Source: Peptoniphilaceae bacterium
Lineage (GTDB): Bacteria > Bacillota > Clostridia > Tissierellales > Peptoniphilaceae
Reading direction: 5' to 3'
Assembly: GCA_028726605.1 (NCBI GenBank)
Contig: JAQYPV010000003.1
Span: forward strand, 1-64,000
Length of the DNA stretch: 64,000 nucleotides
In this document: in pieces, positions 37,051 through 45,999 of the stretch
Position numbering within the stretch: position 1 is the stretch's first letter
Layout: the number at the start of each line of letters is the position of its first letter
Program-made: the position numbers and the translations under genes
The notes under the pieces: model-generated
Seen by the model: the letters and a program-made list of their open reading frames with translations, nothing else
Database searches by the model: none
Told to the model about the DNA's origin: nothing

Positions 37051-38183
37051 AGAACACCTTCGGACAGGCCATCGCCATGACCATCGTGGGGGAGAGCCAC
37101 GGGCCGATGATCGGGGCCGTGCTGGACGGCCTCGCGCCGGGGATCGTGGTGGAGCGCGAGTGGATCGCCTCGCGTCTGCGTCTGCGCAGTGCGCGCGGCG
37201 AAATTGCGACGGCGCGCCATGAAAAGGACGCCTTTCGCCTGGAGAGCGGCGTCTTGGAAGCCGAACCGGGCCGGTGGGTGACGACGGGCACGCCCATTCT
37301 CATCGCCATTCCCAATCACGACACCATTTCCAAAGACTACACCCGCACGGGCGATCTCTTGCGGCCGGGCCATGCGGACTACACGGCTTACGCCAAATAC
37401 CACGGCTATCAGGACATCCGCGGCGGCGGGCACTTTTCGGGACGCCTCACGGCGGCCGTGGTGGCAGCCGGCGCCATTCTCCAGAGCGCGCTGGGCGAAA
37501 AGGGCATTCGCTTTGGCACTCACGTGTTGCGCCTGGCGGGGATCGACGACGTGCGGCTTCAGGGGAAAACGGAAGATGAACTGAGTGAGGCCGTGGACAC
37601 CCTGCGCGACCGCGATTTTCCCGTGGTGGATCCGGAGCGGGAGGCGCCGATGACGGACGCCATTCTGCGCGCCAAGGGGGACAAAGACAGCGTGGGCGGC
37701 ATCCTCGAGACGGTCATCTTGGGGCTCGCGCCGGGGCTCGGCGAACCCTTTTTCGACTCCGTCGAGGGTCTGCTGGCTCACGCCCTCTTCGCCATCCCGG
37801 CGGTCAAAGGCGTGAGTTTCGGGGACGGGGTCGCCCTCGCCGACATGCGAGGGAGCGCCGCCAACGACGCTCCGGTCATGGACGGCGAATCGCTCCGCTT
37901 TCGCTCCAACCACAACGGGGGCGTCAACGGCGGCATCACGAATGGCATGCCCGTGGTGTTTCAGACCGTTGTGAAGCCCACGCCGTCCATTGCAAAAGCA
38001 CAGGACACGGTGGACTACAAGAGGCGCGAAAATGCGACGCTGGCGCTCAAAGGGCGTCACGATCCGGCCATCGTGCCGCGCGCGCGGGAAGTGGTCAATG
38101 CCATGAGCGCGCTCGTGGTGGCAGATCTCATCGCCCAGCGCTACGGCACGGACGCCTTGGGCCCCGAGAGGAGGACGCGATGA
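37047..38183 (+). CDS. aroC: Chorismate synthase
   Basis: A 378-residue enzyme with start ATG 37047 overlapping the aroB stop. The conserved signature GESHGPMIGAVLDGLAPG is at the N-terminus, with RPGHADYTAYAKY and GGGHFSGRLTAA after it, and the FMN-region SNHNGGVNGGITNGMP near residue 290. It removes phosphate from EPSP to give chorismate and needs reduced FMN. Its substrate must come from EPSP synthase (aroA), which is not in this window. The product joins the overlap chain of the operon (ATGA with aroE-aroK). Confidence 0.95.
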   Translation: MKNTFGQAIAMTIVGESHGPMIGAVLDGLAPGIVVEREWIASRLRLRSARGEIATARHEKDAFRLESGVLEAEPGRWVTTGTPILIAIPNHDTISKDYTRTGDLLRPGHADYTAYAKYHGYQDIRGGGHFSGRLTAAVVAAGAILQSALGEKGIRFGTHVLRLAGIDDVRLQGKTEDELSEAVDTLRDRDFPVVDPEREAPMTDAILRAKGDKDSVGGILETVILGLAPGLGEPFFDSVEGLLAHALFAIPAVKGVSFGDGVALADMRGSAANDAPVMDGESLRFRSNHNGGVNGGITNGMPVVFQTVVKPTPSIAKAQDTVDYKRRENATLALKGRHDPAIVPRAREVVNAMSALVVADLIAQRYGTDALGPERRTR

Positions 38184-39448
38184 AAGAGCGCTACGGCCTC
38201 ATCGGTCTTCCCGTGGGGCATTCCCATTCGGCGCGCATTCACGAACGGCTCGGCGGCTACGAGTACGGTCTGTGGCCGCTCGAAGCTGACGCGCTCGCGT
38301 CTTTTCTGGACGCCAGAGACTTCGACGGCATCAACGTCACCATGCCCTACAAGTCCGCCGTCATCGAACACCTGGACGTCGTGGATCAGCTGGCCGCGCG
38401 CTTGGGCGCAGTCAACACCATCGTGCGCCGGGGCGACTCGCTCTTCGGCTTCAACACCGACGTCGATGGCTTTCGCGCCTTGCTTCAGAGCGTTGCGCCC
38501 ACCGTGCGCGAACAAAAAGTGCTCATCCTGGGCACTGGCGCCACCAGCCGCACCGCGCGTCTCGTGCTGGAAGAGGCGGGGGCGCATCCCATTTGGAACG
38601 TCTCCCGGGAGCCCGGCGACGAGGCGTCTGTCATCACGTACGACGAGACGAGCGCCCATCGCGATGCACAGTGGATCGTGAACACGACGCCGGTGGGAAT
38701 GGGAGAGCACTTTGACGAAGCGCCCATCGACCTTCAGGCCTTTCCGGCGCTTCGCGGCGTGATCGACGTCATCTACAATCCGCTCGCCACCCCTCTCTTA
38801 CAACAGGCGCGCGCCCTTCGAATTCCTCACGCCAACGGGTTGCGCATGCTCGTCTTTCAGGCCGCCAAGGCCATGGAACACTTCACGGGAGAGCGTATCG
38901 ACGTGTCCGAGGCCGAAAACACCTTGTGCGCCCTCACCGAAGAAACGGAAAATGTCGTCCTCATCGGCATGCCAGGCGTGGGGAAGTCCACGGTCGGTCG
39001 TCTCCTGGGGCGAAGCCTTGGGCGGCGCTTCGTCGACTTGGACGCCGAAATCGTGAAAGAGACGGGTCATTCCATTCCCGAACTCTTCGCCCAAGGGGGC
39101 GAAGCCGTGTTTCGCGACGCTGAGACGCGGGCGCTGCAAAAGGTCGCCCGCGAAAGCGGTATCGTGCTCTCCACGGGCGGAGGCGCCGTGCTCCGCGAGG
39201 CGAATCGGCGTCTCTTGCGCGCCAACGGGCGTCTCTACTTCTTGGATCGACCGCTCGAGACGCTGGAACCGAGCGAGGATCGGCCGCTCGCGCCGTCGCG
39301 TGAAAAGTTGGCGGCCTTGTACGCCGAACGCCTGCCCCTCTATCGGGACGCCGCCGATGTCATTGTCTCGGGGTACCGCGAGGCCATGGAAGCCGTGGGA
39401 ATCATCCGCAGAGATCGAAAGCGTCGGCAGAGAAAGGATCGGTCATGA
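38180..39448 (+). CDS. aroE-aroK: Shikimate dehydrogenase-shikimate kinase fusion
   Basis: A 422-residue fusion of two consecutive shikimate-pathway enzymes. Residues 1 to ~250 are AroE: LIGLPVGHSHSARIHE, the catalytic Lys in GINVTMPYKSAVIEHLD, GAVNTIVRR, FNTDVDGF and the NADP loop LGTGATSRTARL. From ~260 on is AroK: P-loop IGMPGVGKSTVGRLLG, DLDAEIVKETGHSIPELF, and FRDAETRALQ followed by STGGGAVL. The fusion takes 3-dehydroshikimate to shikimate 3-phosphate in one chain. It overlaps aroC and tyrA by four bases each. The NADP loop and the kinase P-loop are intact, so both halves should be active. Confidence 0.93.
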   Translation: MKERYGLIGLPVGHSHSARIHERLGGYEYGLWPLEADALASFLDARDFDGINVTMPYKSAVIEHLDVVDQLAARLGAVNTIVRRGDSLFGFNTDVDGFRALLQSVAPTVREQKVLILGTGATSRTARLVLEEAGAHPIWNVSREPGDEASVITYDETSAHRDAQWIVNTTPVGMGEHFDEAPIDLQAFPALRGVIDVIYNPLATPLLQQARALRIPHANGLRMLVFQAAKAMEHFTGERIDVSEAENTLCALTEETENVVLIGMPGVGKSTVGRLLGRSLGRRFVDLDAEIVKETGHSIPELFAQGGEAVFRDAETRALQKVARESGIVLSTGGGAVLREANRRLLRANGRLYFLDRPLETLEPSEDRPLAPSREKLAALYAERLPLYRDAADVIVSGYREAMEAVGIIRRDRKRRQRKDRS

Positions 39449-40434
39449 ACGACAACCTGCGCGTCCGCGTCGCGGCAGACGGGACGCTTTCCCAAGATAC
39501 GCGCTTTCTCATCGTGGGCCTGGGCCTCATCGGCGGGAGCTATGCCGATGCTCTGACCGCGCGCGGCTACGACGTCTCCGCCATCACGAAAGACGCGTCA
39601 TCCATCGACTACGCGCTCTCACACCACATGATCGCGCGTGGCACGACTGCTGTCGATCCGGCGCTCTTGAAAGCGGCGGACTTCATCGTCTTTGGCCTCT
39701 ATCCGGGAGTTCTCGTAGACTGGCTGGAGCACGACGGAGAGCACATCGCCCCGGGCACGCTCGTGACCGATGTGACGGGTGTCAAAGAGGAGATCGTGCC
39801 CGCGGTCCGGGCGCGTCTCCTCGAAGGCGTGTCGTTCGTGGGCTCTCATCCTATGGCGGGGCGCGAAGTCTCCGGCGTGGAAAACGCCACGGCGCGTCTC
39901 TTGACCGAAGCCAACTTCCTGGTGACGCCCACACCCGAGAACACCCCGGAGGAAGTCGAAGCAGTGGCGGCGCTCGGGCGCACGCTCGGGGTGGCCAAGG
40001 TGTCTTTTCTCACGCCCGCAGCGCACGATGATATGATAGGCTATGTGAGTCAACTCACGCACGTGATCGCCATGGCGCTCATGAACGCCAACGCCACGGA
40101 GGAACTCGTGGACTACACGGGGGACTCTTTCCGCGACCTCACGCGCATCGCTCACATCAACGACCGCATGTGGTCCGACCTGTTTTTCCGCAATCGCGAG
40201 GCGCTGCTCGGCCACATCGACCGCTTTTCGGAGGAGATTGCAACCATCCGCGAGACCATCGCACGACGCGATGAAGCGGGGTTACGCGCGCTGATGCAAA
40301 AGTCCACGGCGCGGCGCGACGCCTTTAACCGACGGGCACGCGACGAAGTGAGCGCCGGTTACCGCACCCACTTGCCGGATCCCCTGACGCCCACGGGGCG
40401 CGTCGAGGGGCAAGTAGAAGGAGAGAACGCATGA
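39445..40434 (+). CDS. tyrA: Prephenate dehydrogenase
   Basis: A 329-residue enzyme with the Rossmann loop FLIVGLGLIGGSYADAL and the segment GSHPMAGREVSGVENA that is diagnostic for TyrA. The catalytic His region is present in the second half (AAHDDMIGYVSQLTHVIA). It oxidatively decarboxylates prephenate to 4-hydroxyphenylpyruvate for tyrosine. There is no ACT or mutase domain, so the mutase function comes from PheA. It overlaps its neighbours by four bases on both sides (39445 and 40431). Confidence 0.93.
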   Translation: MNDNLRVRVAADGTLSQDTRFLIVGLGLIGGSYADALTARGYDVSAITKDASSIDYALSHHMIARGTTAVDPALLKAADFIVFGLYPGVLVDWLEHDGEHIAPGTLVTDVTGVKEEIVPAVRARLLEGVSFVGSHPMAGREVSGVENATARLLTEANFLVTPTPENTPEEVEAVAALGRTLGVAKVSFLTPAAHDDMIGYVSQLTHVIAMALMNANATEELVDYTGDSFRDLTRIAHINDRMWSDLFFRNREALLGHIDRFSEEIATIRETIARRDEAGLRALMQKSTARRDAFNRRARDEVSAGYRTHLPDPLTPTGRVEGQVEGENA

Positions 40435-41474
40435 AAATCACGCCACTGAACAAGCTGCCGGAGCCGCTCGACATCCGCAAGCGCTACCCGCTGTCCGACG
40501 AAGCGATCGCCACGCAGCGCGCCATCGTGCGCGAGATCGAAGACGTGCTTTCCGGGAAGGACGACCGCATTCTCCTGGTCATCGGACCCTGCTCAGCGGA
40601 CCGTGAGGCGCCGGTCTTGGAGTATCTGGAGCGGCTCGCTCGCCTGCGCGACGAAGTGAAGGACTGCGTGCTCATCATTCCGCGCATCTACACCAACAAG
40701 CCGCGCACGCGGGGCACGGGATACAAGGGGATGGCGGAATCGCCGGATCCCACGAAGGGGCCGGATCTCCTGTCGGGCATCATCGCCATCCGCAAGATCC
40801 ACATGCGCGCGCTCCTGGACTTCGGTTTCAGCGGCGCGGACGAGATGCTCTATCCGGAAAACCACGCGTACCTGGACGACCTCTTGAGCTATGTGGCCGT
40901 GGGGGCGCGGTCGGTGGAAAACCAGCAGCACCGCCTGACGTCGAGCGGCGTCGGCATTCCAGTGGGTATGAAGAACCCCACGTCGGGAGAACTCTCCGTC
41001 ATGATCAACGCCATCTACGCTGCGCAGCAGCCGCAGGACTTTGAGTACCGTGGCTGGGCGTATCGTTCAGAGGGCAACCCGTACGCGCATGCCATCCTTC
41101 GGGGCTATGTTACGCCGGGTTCGGCTTCTGGGGCGAACTACCACTACGAAGATCTAAAGCGGCTCGCGGAACTGTACGACCGGGAAGGGCTGGTGAATCC
41201 CGCTGTCATCGTGGATGTGAACCACGCCAACTCGGCGAAGCATTTCTTGGAGCAGCCGCGTATCGTGGAGGAAGTGATGCACAACCGGCGTCGCGATGTG
41301 GACGTGAAGCATCTCGTCAAGGGCTTCATGATCGAGAGCTACCTCGTGGACGGCCATCAAGACGTGGACGGCACGACTTTCGGGCAGTCCATTACGGATC
41401 CGTGTTTGGGCTGGGAAAAGACGGAAACACTCGTGCGCGCGGTCGCCGACGGGGTGGATCGCGGGCGACGCTAG
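40431..41474 (+). CDS. aroF: 3-deoxy-7-phosphoheptulonate synthase
   Basis: A 347-residue type I-alpha DAHP synthase, as in E. coli AroFGH. Visible signatures are VIGPCSADREAPVLEYL, IPRIYTNKPRTRGTGYKG, VGMKNPTSGELSVM and the metal His in DVNHANSAKH, plus ESYLVDGHQDVDG. It joins phosphoenolpyruvate and erythrose 4-phosphate, the entry step of the pathway. It sits in the middle of the operon after tyrA with an ATGA overlap. Which amino acid inhibits it cannot be read from the sequence by eye. Confidence 0.95.
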   Translation: MKITPLNKLPEPLDIRKRYPLSDEAIATQRAIVREIEDVLSGKDDRILLVIGPCSADREAPVLEYLERLARLRDEVKDCVLIIPRIYTNKPRTRGTGYKGMAESPDPTKGPDLLSGIIAIRKIHMRALLDFGFSGADEMLYPENHAYLDDLLSYVAVGARSVENQQHRLTSSGVGIPVGMKNPTSGELSVMINAIYAAQQPQDFEYRGWAYRSEGNPYAHAILRGYVTPGSASGANYHYEDLKRLAELYDREGLVNPAVIVDVNHANSAKHFLEQPRIVEEVMHNRRRDVDVKHLVKGFMIESYLVDGHQDVDGTTFGQSITDPCLGWEKTETLVRAVADGVDRGRR

Positions 41475-41486
41475 GAGGGAGGAACC

Positions 41487-42254
41487 ATGTCGTGTCCTTG
41501 GACGGAACGGTTGCCGAAGGAGAAGACGGCGGTCCTGCTGACGCTGGAGCCGGAAGATGCGGACGCCATGGACGCGCTCTTCACCGACGCACGGCTGTCC
41601 CTTGCCGACGGGGTGGAGTGGCGTCTGGACGCAGATCCGTCCTTTCTTTCGCAGGACGCAGCGGCGCGGCGAGCGCAGATCGAACGGGGCGCCGCGCTGT
41701 TGGGGGATAAGCCCTTGCTCTTGACCATGCGGACGACGCGGGAGGGGGGCAAGGCCGCTCTCGCGGGCGAGGCGTACATCGCCTGCCTCAAGGAACTCAT
41801 CGCCCTGCCTTTGGACGTGTGTCTCGACGTGGAATGGAAGCGCGCGGGCCTCATGGCGCGCAGTCTCGCCCGGGCCGCTCACGAGGCGGGAAAGGCGGTT
41901 CTCTTCTCGGTGCACGACGTGAATACGACCCCTTCTCTCATGGACTTACTGGCCCTGTACGAAGAGATGTGGGCGGATGGCGGCGATGTGGCGAAACTGG
42001 CCGTGATGGCCCGGTCTTCGGCGGACGTCTTGACGGCGCTCAACGCCGCCAGCATCGCCGGGGAAAGGCATCCCGAAAAAGAGCTCATCGCGCTCAGCAT
42101 GGGTGCGTTCGGCAAAATTTCGCGCGTGGGGACGTCGCTCTCGACGTCGCACATGACGTTTGCGTGTTTGGACGCGCCGGCCGCACCGGGACAGATGGAG
42201 ATTCAAACGGTGCGGCGCCTTTTGGACATTCTGGAACCGTCGCATTCGGCGTAG
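41487..42254 (+). CDS. aroD: 3-dehydroquinate dehydratase, type I
   Basis: A 255-residue type I enzyme starting at ATG 41487 behind GGAGGGAGG. The Schiff-base mechanism residues are identifiable: the general-base His in LFSVHDVNTTPS and Lys in GDVAKLAVMA, and EWRLD for substrate binding near residue 48. SMGAFGKISRV fits the usual SMG motif before the C-terminus. It dehydrates 3-dehydroquinate to 3-dehydroshikimate, which the AroE half then reduces. The spacing to aroF is 12 bases, so it is in the same operon. Confidence 0.9.
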   Translation: MSCPWTERLPKEKTAVLLTLEPEDADAMDALFTDARLSLADGVEWRLDADPSFLSQDAAARRAQIERGAALLGDKPLLLTMRTTREGGKAALAGEAYIACLKELIALPLDVCLDVEWKRAGLMARSLARAAHEAGKAVLFSVHDVNTTPSLMDLLALYEEMWADGGDVAKLAVMARSSADVLTALNAASIAGERHPEKELIALSMGAFGKISRVGTSLSTSHMTFACLDAPAAPGQMEIQTVRRLLDILEPSHSA

Positions 42255-42267
42255 AGAAGAGGAAGCA

Positions 42268-43458
42268 ATGCATCTTTCACATAAAATGCTGGCGTTGGGC
42301 AGCGAACCGTCGGTCATTCGGGAACTCGCCGCGTATGGTGACTTGCGTCGTCCCATCGTAGGGGCGGAGAACGTCTTCGATTTCTCTATCGGCACGCCCA
42401 ATCTGCCGACACCTGCTGTCGTGACCGAGCGGCTGCAGGAACTCTTGCGCGGCGTGGACGCCTTCACGCTGCACAGCTATTCGCCGGCTGCGGGGCATCC
42501 CGTCGTGCGTCAAAAGATTGCCGACGTGCTGGCGGCGCGACACGGCATCGCGGCGCGTCCGGACCTCTTGTTCATGACGAACGGGGCGACGGCGTCCATG
42601 CTCTATACGTTGAAGGCCCTCTGTGAGCCGGGCGACGAGGTCATCGTGCTCGCTCCGTTTTTTCCGGAATACCGCGTCTATGCCGCGTCAGCCGAGGCCG
42701 ATCTCGTCGTCGTGCCGCCGGATTTTGAGACGTTTGATCCGGATGTCGACGCCTTTGCCCGCGCCCTCTCGCCGCGGACAAAGGCCGTCATCCTGAACCT
42801 CCCCAACAACCCCACGGGGCGCATCTACAGCCATGAGGCGCTCGAGGGGATGTTTGCGGCGATGGCGGACGCCGAACGCCGCTACGGGCGCCCCCTCTAC
42901 CTCGTGAGCGACGAGCCGTATCGCGAGCTCGTCTTCGACGACCCGGTGCCCTATTTCCCCGCACTCTACCCGCATACCGTGATTTCCTATTCATTCAGCA
43001 AGTCGCTCTCCCTCTCGGGCGAGCGCATCGGCTACATTCAGGTTCCCGAAACGGTCGAAGAGTCGGAAGAACTCATGACCGCCATCGCCGGGGCGGCGCG
43101 CGCCAGCGGGCACATCTGCGCGTCCACGCTCTTCCAGTTCCTCGTGGCCGATGCGATGGATTGGCACACGGATGCGGCGACATATGCCAAGCAGAGTCGC
43201 GCCATGGCCCAGGGCCTTCGCGACGTTGGGTACCGCGTGGCGGAGCCACAGGGCGCGTTCTACCTCTTTGTGCAATCGCCTCTTTCGGATGCCAAGGCGT
43301 TCAGCGACCTCGCCAAGACCAGGGACGTCCTGGTGACGCCCGGGGACACGTTCGGCGTGGAGGGGTATTTGCGTGTGAGCACGTGTCAGGATTTGGACGT
43401 CATTCAGCGGAGTATGCCACGCTTTGCGGCCCTCATGGAGGAAGTGAAGGCAGGTTGA
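42268..43458 (+). CDS. Class I/II aminotransferase, probably aromatic
   Basis: A 396-residue PLP enzyme. Start ATG 42268 is chosen behind AGAGGAAG; the frame upstream overlaps aroD and has no site. Motifs are FSIGTPNLPTP, TNGATASMLYTLKALCEPGDE, NLPNNPTGRIY, SDEPYRELVFD, and the PLP Lys in SYSFSKSLSLSGERIG. By position at the end of the aromatic operon it should transaminate phenylpyruvate and 4-hydroxyphenylpyruvate to Phe and Tyr (inference from context). An aspartate-type aminotransferase is the alternative. Confidence 0.85.
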   Translation: MHLSHKMLALGSEPSVIRELAAYGDLRRPIVGAENVFDFSIGTPNLPTPAVVTERLQELLRGVDAFTLHSYSPAAGHPVVRQKIADVLAARHGIAARPDLLFMTNGATASMLYTLKALCEPGDEVIVLAPFFPEYRVYAASAEADLVVVPPDFETFDPDVDAFARALSPRTKAVILNLPNNPTGRIYSHEALEGMFAAMADAERRYGRPLYLVSDEPYRELVFDDPVPYFPALYPHTVISYSFSKSLSLSGERIGYIQVPETVEESEELMTAIAGAARASGHICASTLFQFLVADAMDWHTDAATYAKQSRAMAQGLRDVGYRVAEPQGAFYLFVQSPLSDAKAFSDLAKTRDVLVTPGDTFGVEGYLRVSTCQDLDVIQRSMPRFAALMEEVKAG

Positions 43459-43471
43459 GATAGGAGGCGAC

Positions 43472-44842
43472 ATGACCGAAACAAAAAAAGAACCCTCTGT
43501 CCTGAATCGGCGCTTTTTGCAGCGCGTGGCCGCCATCGCCTTGCCCGTTGCGCTCCAGACGCTGATCACGACGGCCGTCAGCACGGCGGACACCGTCATG
43601 ATCAGTTCGTTGGGCAGCGCCTCTATTGCTGCGGTGGGTCTGGTGAACCAATTCGTCTTTCTGTTTCAGATCATCGCCTTTGGCATCGGCGGGGCAGGGG
43701 CTGTTTTTTTTGCGCAATTTTTTGGTCACGAGGACATCAAGTCTCTGCGCCGCTACGTCGGTCTCACCCTCCGGGTGGCGCTAGTCGTGGGGGCGGCCTT
43801 CGGCGCGGTTGCATTTTTCTTCCCGACGTCCATTCTGCGCTTCATGATCGACGATCCGGAAGTCATCGCCATCGGCGTGCGCTACTTGAGCGCCGTGGCG
43901 TTCTCGCTGCCCCTCTTCGGCATCTCCGTCGTGCTCGAAGCGGCGCTTCGCAGCGTCAACCGCGCGCGAGAGCCACTTTTCATCACCGTCGTGGCGTTTT
44001 TCACCAATGTGTTCTTCAACTACGTGTTCATCTTCGGCGCATGGGGCGCGCCGCGGCTGGGCGTGCTGGGAGCCGCCGTGGGGACGGTCATCGCGCGCGT
44101 CGTGGAGTGCATCGCCCTGATGTCGTTGGTCGTCTTGCGTGCGCCGCGCGCGGCGAACGTGCGGCCCATGGGCGTGCTCAAGGCGGATGGCGCGCTCTTT
44201 CGGGAGTTCTTCCCCATCGCCTTTCCCATCGTGCTCACGGAGGCGTCGTGGGCGACGGCACAGCTGTTCTTTGCCATTGCGTATGCTCGGCTCGGGCGCG
44301 ATGCGACGGCGGCGGTGCAACTCACCAATACGATCAACAACTTGTTCTTCATTCTCAACGAGGCGCTCTGTTCGGCGAGTGCCGTCCTCTTGGGACAGAG
44401 TCTGGGCGCGGGGCGGCTCCACGAAGCGGATCGGATGTCTGTGGGTCTTCTGAAGCTCAACTTGCTCGTGGGCCTCTTTTCGCTAGCCGTGATGGTGTTC
44501 TTTCCGGGACCGCTGCTTCGCATCTACGGGGTGCTGGATCCGACGGTTCATGACGTGTCCGTCAACCTCCTCGTCATTCGCGGCTTTGCCATTCCGTTTC
44601 GGTTCATCACGTCCATGTTCCTGGTGGGGATCTTTCGCGCCGGCGGAGAGACGAAGCGCGCCTTTCTCATCGAGGCGTGTACGATCTGGCTCTACGCCAT
44701 GCCGCTGAGTTTCCTCGGCACGCAGGTTTTCCACTGGCCCATCGAGGTGGTATACGCGCTGGTCGCCTCGGAAGAAGTCATCAAAATGGGATTCTACATC
44801 GCCCTCTATCGGAAGAAGACGTGGCTCAAGGCGTTGACGTAA
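43472..44842 (+). CDS. MATE family efflux transporter
   Basis: A 456-residue protein with about twelve membrane segments in two similar halves (TADTVMISSLGSASIAAVGL in the first, ARLGRDATAAVQLTNTINNL in the second), which is typical of the MatE domain. MATE proteins expel cationic drugs or metabolites using Na+ or H+. It starts 13 bases after the aminotransferase, so it is transcribed with the aromatic operon. Export of an aromatic product is a possible but unproven link. The str operon promoter begins ten bases after its stop. Confidence 0.88.
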   Translation: MTETKKEPSVLNRRFLQRVAAIALPVALQTLITTAVSTADTVMISSLGSASIAAVGLVNQFVFLFQIIAFGIGGAGAVFFAQFFGHEDIKSLRRYVGLTLRVALVVGAAFGAVAFFFPTSILRFMIDDPEVIAIGVRYLSAVAFSLPLFGISVVLEAALRSVNRAREPLFITVVAFFTNVFFNYVFIFGAWGAPRLGVLGAAVGTVIARVVECIALMSLVVLRAPRAANVRPMGVLKADGALFREFFPIAFPIVLTEASWATAQLFFAIAYARLGRDATAAVQLTNTINNLFFILNEALCSASAVLLGQSLGAGRLHEADRMSVGLLKLNLLVGLFSLAVMVFFPGPLLRIYGVLDPTVHDVSVNLLVIRGFAIPFRFITSMFLVGIFRAGGETKRAFLIEACTIWLYAMPLSFLGTQVFHWPIEVVYALVASEEVIKMGFYIALYRKKTWLKALT

Positions 44843-44851
44843 GGCGCGTGG

Positions 44852-44880
44852 TTGACAAGAATGTGGGAAACCTATAAAAT
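44852..44880 (+). promoter_or_regulatory. Strong promoter of the str operon
   Basis: A perfect TTGACA (44852-44857) and TAAAAT (44875-44880) are 17 bases apart, about 100 bases before rpsL. Confidence 0.8.
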
Positions 44881-44982
44881 ACCTAAGGTTATTCTGTTTT
44901 TGCGGGAGCGAGGAAAGACACCGCCAGAAGTGGAATGGCCGCATCCGCAACGCGGAAATTTTCAAGGAAAAGGAGGAACGGT

Positions 44983-45396
44983 ATGCCTACAATCAATCAG
45001 CTGATCCGAAAGGGACGTTTTACTGAACGTAAGAAATCCAACACCCCGGCGCTCGGTTCGATCTTCAACACTTTGCAGAATCGTTCAACGCGCGTCAACT
45101 CGCCGCAGAAACGTGGCGTGTGCACGTCGGTGCGTACGGTGACCCCGAAAAAGCCGAACTCGGCCCTTCGTAAAGTCGCGCGTGTGCGTCTGACCAATGG
45201 TTACGAGGTCCTTTCTTACATTCCCGGAATCGGTCACAACCTGCAGGAGCACAGCGTCGTGCTCATCCGCGGGGGTCGTGTGAAGGACTTGCCTGGTGTG
45301 CGTTACCATATCATTCGCGGCGCTTTGGACGCTTCGGGTGTGGACGGTCGTAAACAGGCGCGCTCGAAGTACGGCGCGAAGAAGTCCGGCAAGTAA
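44983..45396 (+). CDS. rpsL: Ribosomal protein S12
   Basis: A 137-residue S12 starting at ATG 44983 with a strong AAGGAGGA site. [12 protein letters not shown] and [19 protein letters not shown] are nearly universal, as is the end [14 protein letters not shown]. The insert between KKSNTPAL and SPQKRGVC (about 13 residues more than the E. coli form) is the one found in Firmicutes. The Lys residues in TPKKPNSA and [10 protein letters not shown] that often mutate to streptomycin resistance are wild type. First gene of the str operon. Confidence 0.97.
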   Translation: MPTINQLIRKGRFTERKKSNTPALGSIFNTLQNRSTRVNSPQKRGVCTSVRTVTPKKPNSALRKVARVRLTNGYEVLSYIPGIGHNLQEHSVVLIRGGRVKDLPGVRYHIIRGALDASGVDGRKQARSKYGAKKSGK

Positions 45397-45510
45397 CACG
45401 TGACGAACAGATGTGCATACGCGAACCTTCTTGGTTTTCTTGTGCACGGCAGCCGCGCACGGCGCGGTTGAGTACCGGTCATTCTGATGAGTGACGAGGA
45501 GGGAAGAAAA

Positions 45511-45981
45511 GTGTCAAGAAAAGGACATATACCCAAACGGGAGATCATGCCGGATCCCAAATACAACGACGTGGCCGTGTCCAAGCTCATCAACACGGTC
45601 ATGTTGGACGGCAAAAAGGGCCTGGCCGAGCGCATCGTCTACGGTGCGTTTGACTTGGCTGAGCAGAAAGTCGGTCAGGACGCCATCGAGATCTATCGCA
45701 AGGCGCTCTCCAACGTCATGCCGGTGTTGGAAGTCAAGGGCCGCCGTATCGGCGGCGCGACCTACCAGGTGCCGATCGAAGTGCGCCCGGAGCGTCGTCA
45801 GACCTTAGCGCTGCGCTGGATCGTCGGTTTCGCTCGCGCACGCAGCGAGAAGACCATGGTGGAGCGTCTCGGAAATGAACTCATCGATGCGTTCAACAAC
45901 ACCGGCGCCAGCGTTCGCCGTAAAGAAGAAATGCACCGCATGGCGGATGCGAATAAGGCGTTCGCGCATTTCCGTTACTAA
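45511..45981 (+). CDS. rpsG: Ribosomal protein S7
   Basis: S7 of 156 residues, the standard bacterial length, when started at GTG 45511 ([11 protein letters not shown]) behind GAGGAGGGAAG. The longer frame from 45487 would add eight unconserved residues and would put the SD inside the gene. [20 protein letters not shown] and [14 protein letters not shown] are typical. It organises the 3' domain of 16S rRNA in the small subunit. The 114-base gap to rpsL contains a GC-rich stem that could control translation. Confidence 0.97.
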   Translation: MSRKGHIPKREIMPDPKYNDVAVSKLINTVMLDGKKGLAERIVYGAFDLAEQKVGQDAIEIYRKALSNVMPVLEVKGRRIGGATYQVPIEVRPERRQTLALRWIVGFARARSEKTMVERLGNELIDAFNNTGASVRRKEEMHRMADANKAFAHFRY

Positions 45982-45999
45982 AGCCCACGGGAGGTATCA

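Noticed and set aside
45487-45510. Longer N-terminus of S7 from ATG 45487
   Set aside because: GTG 45511 gives the universal 156-residue S7 and the proper SD spacing; the extra eight residues are unconserved.
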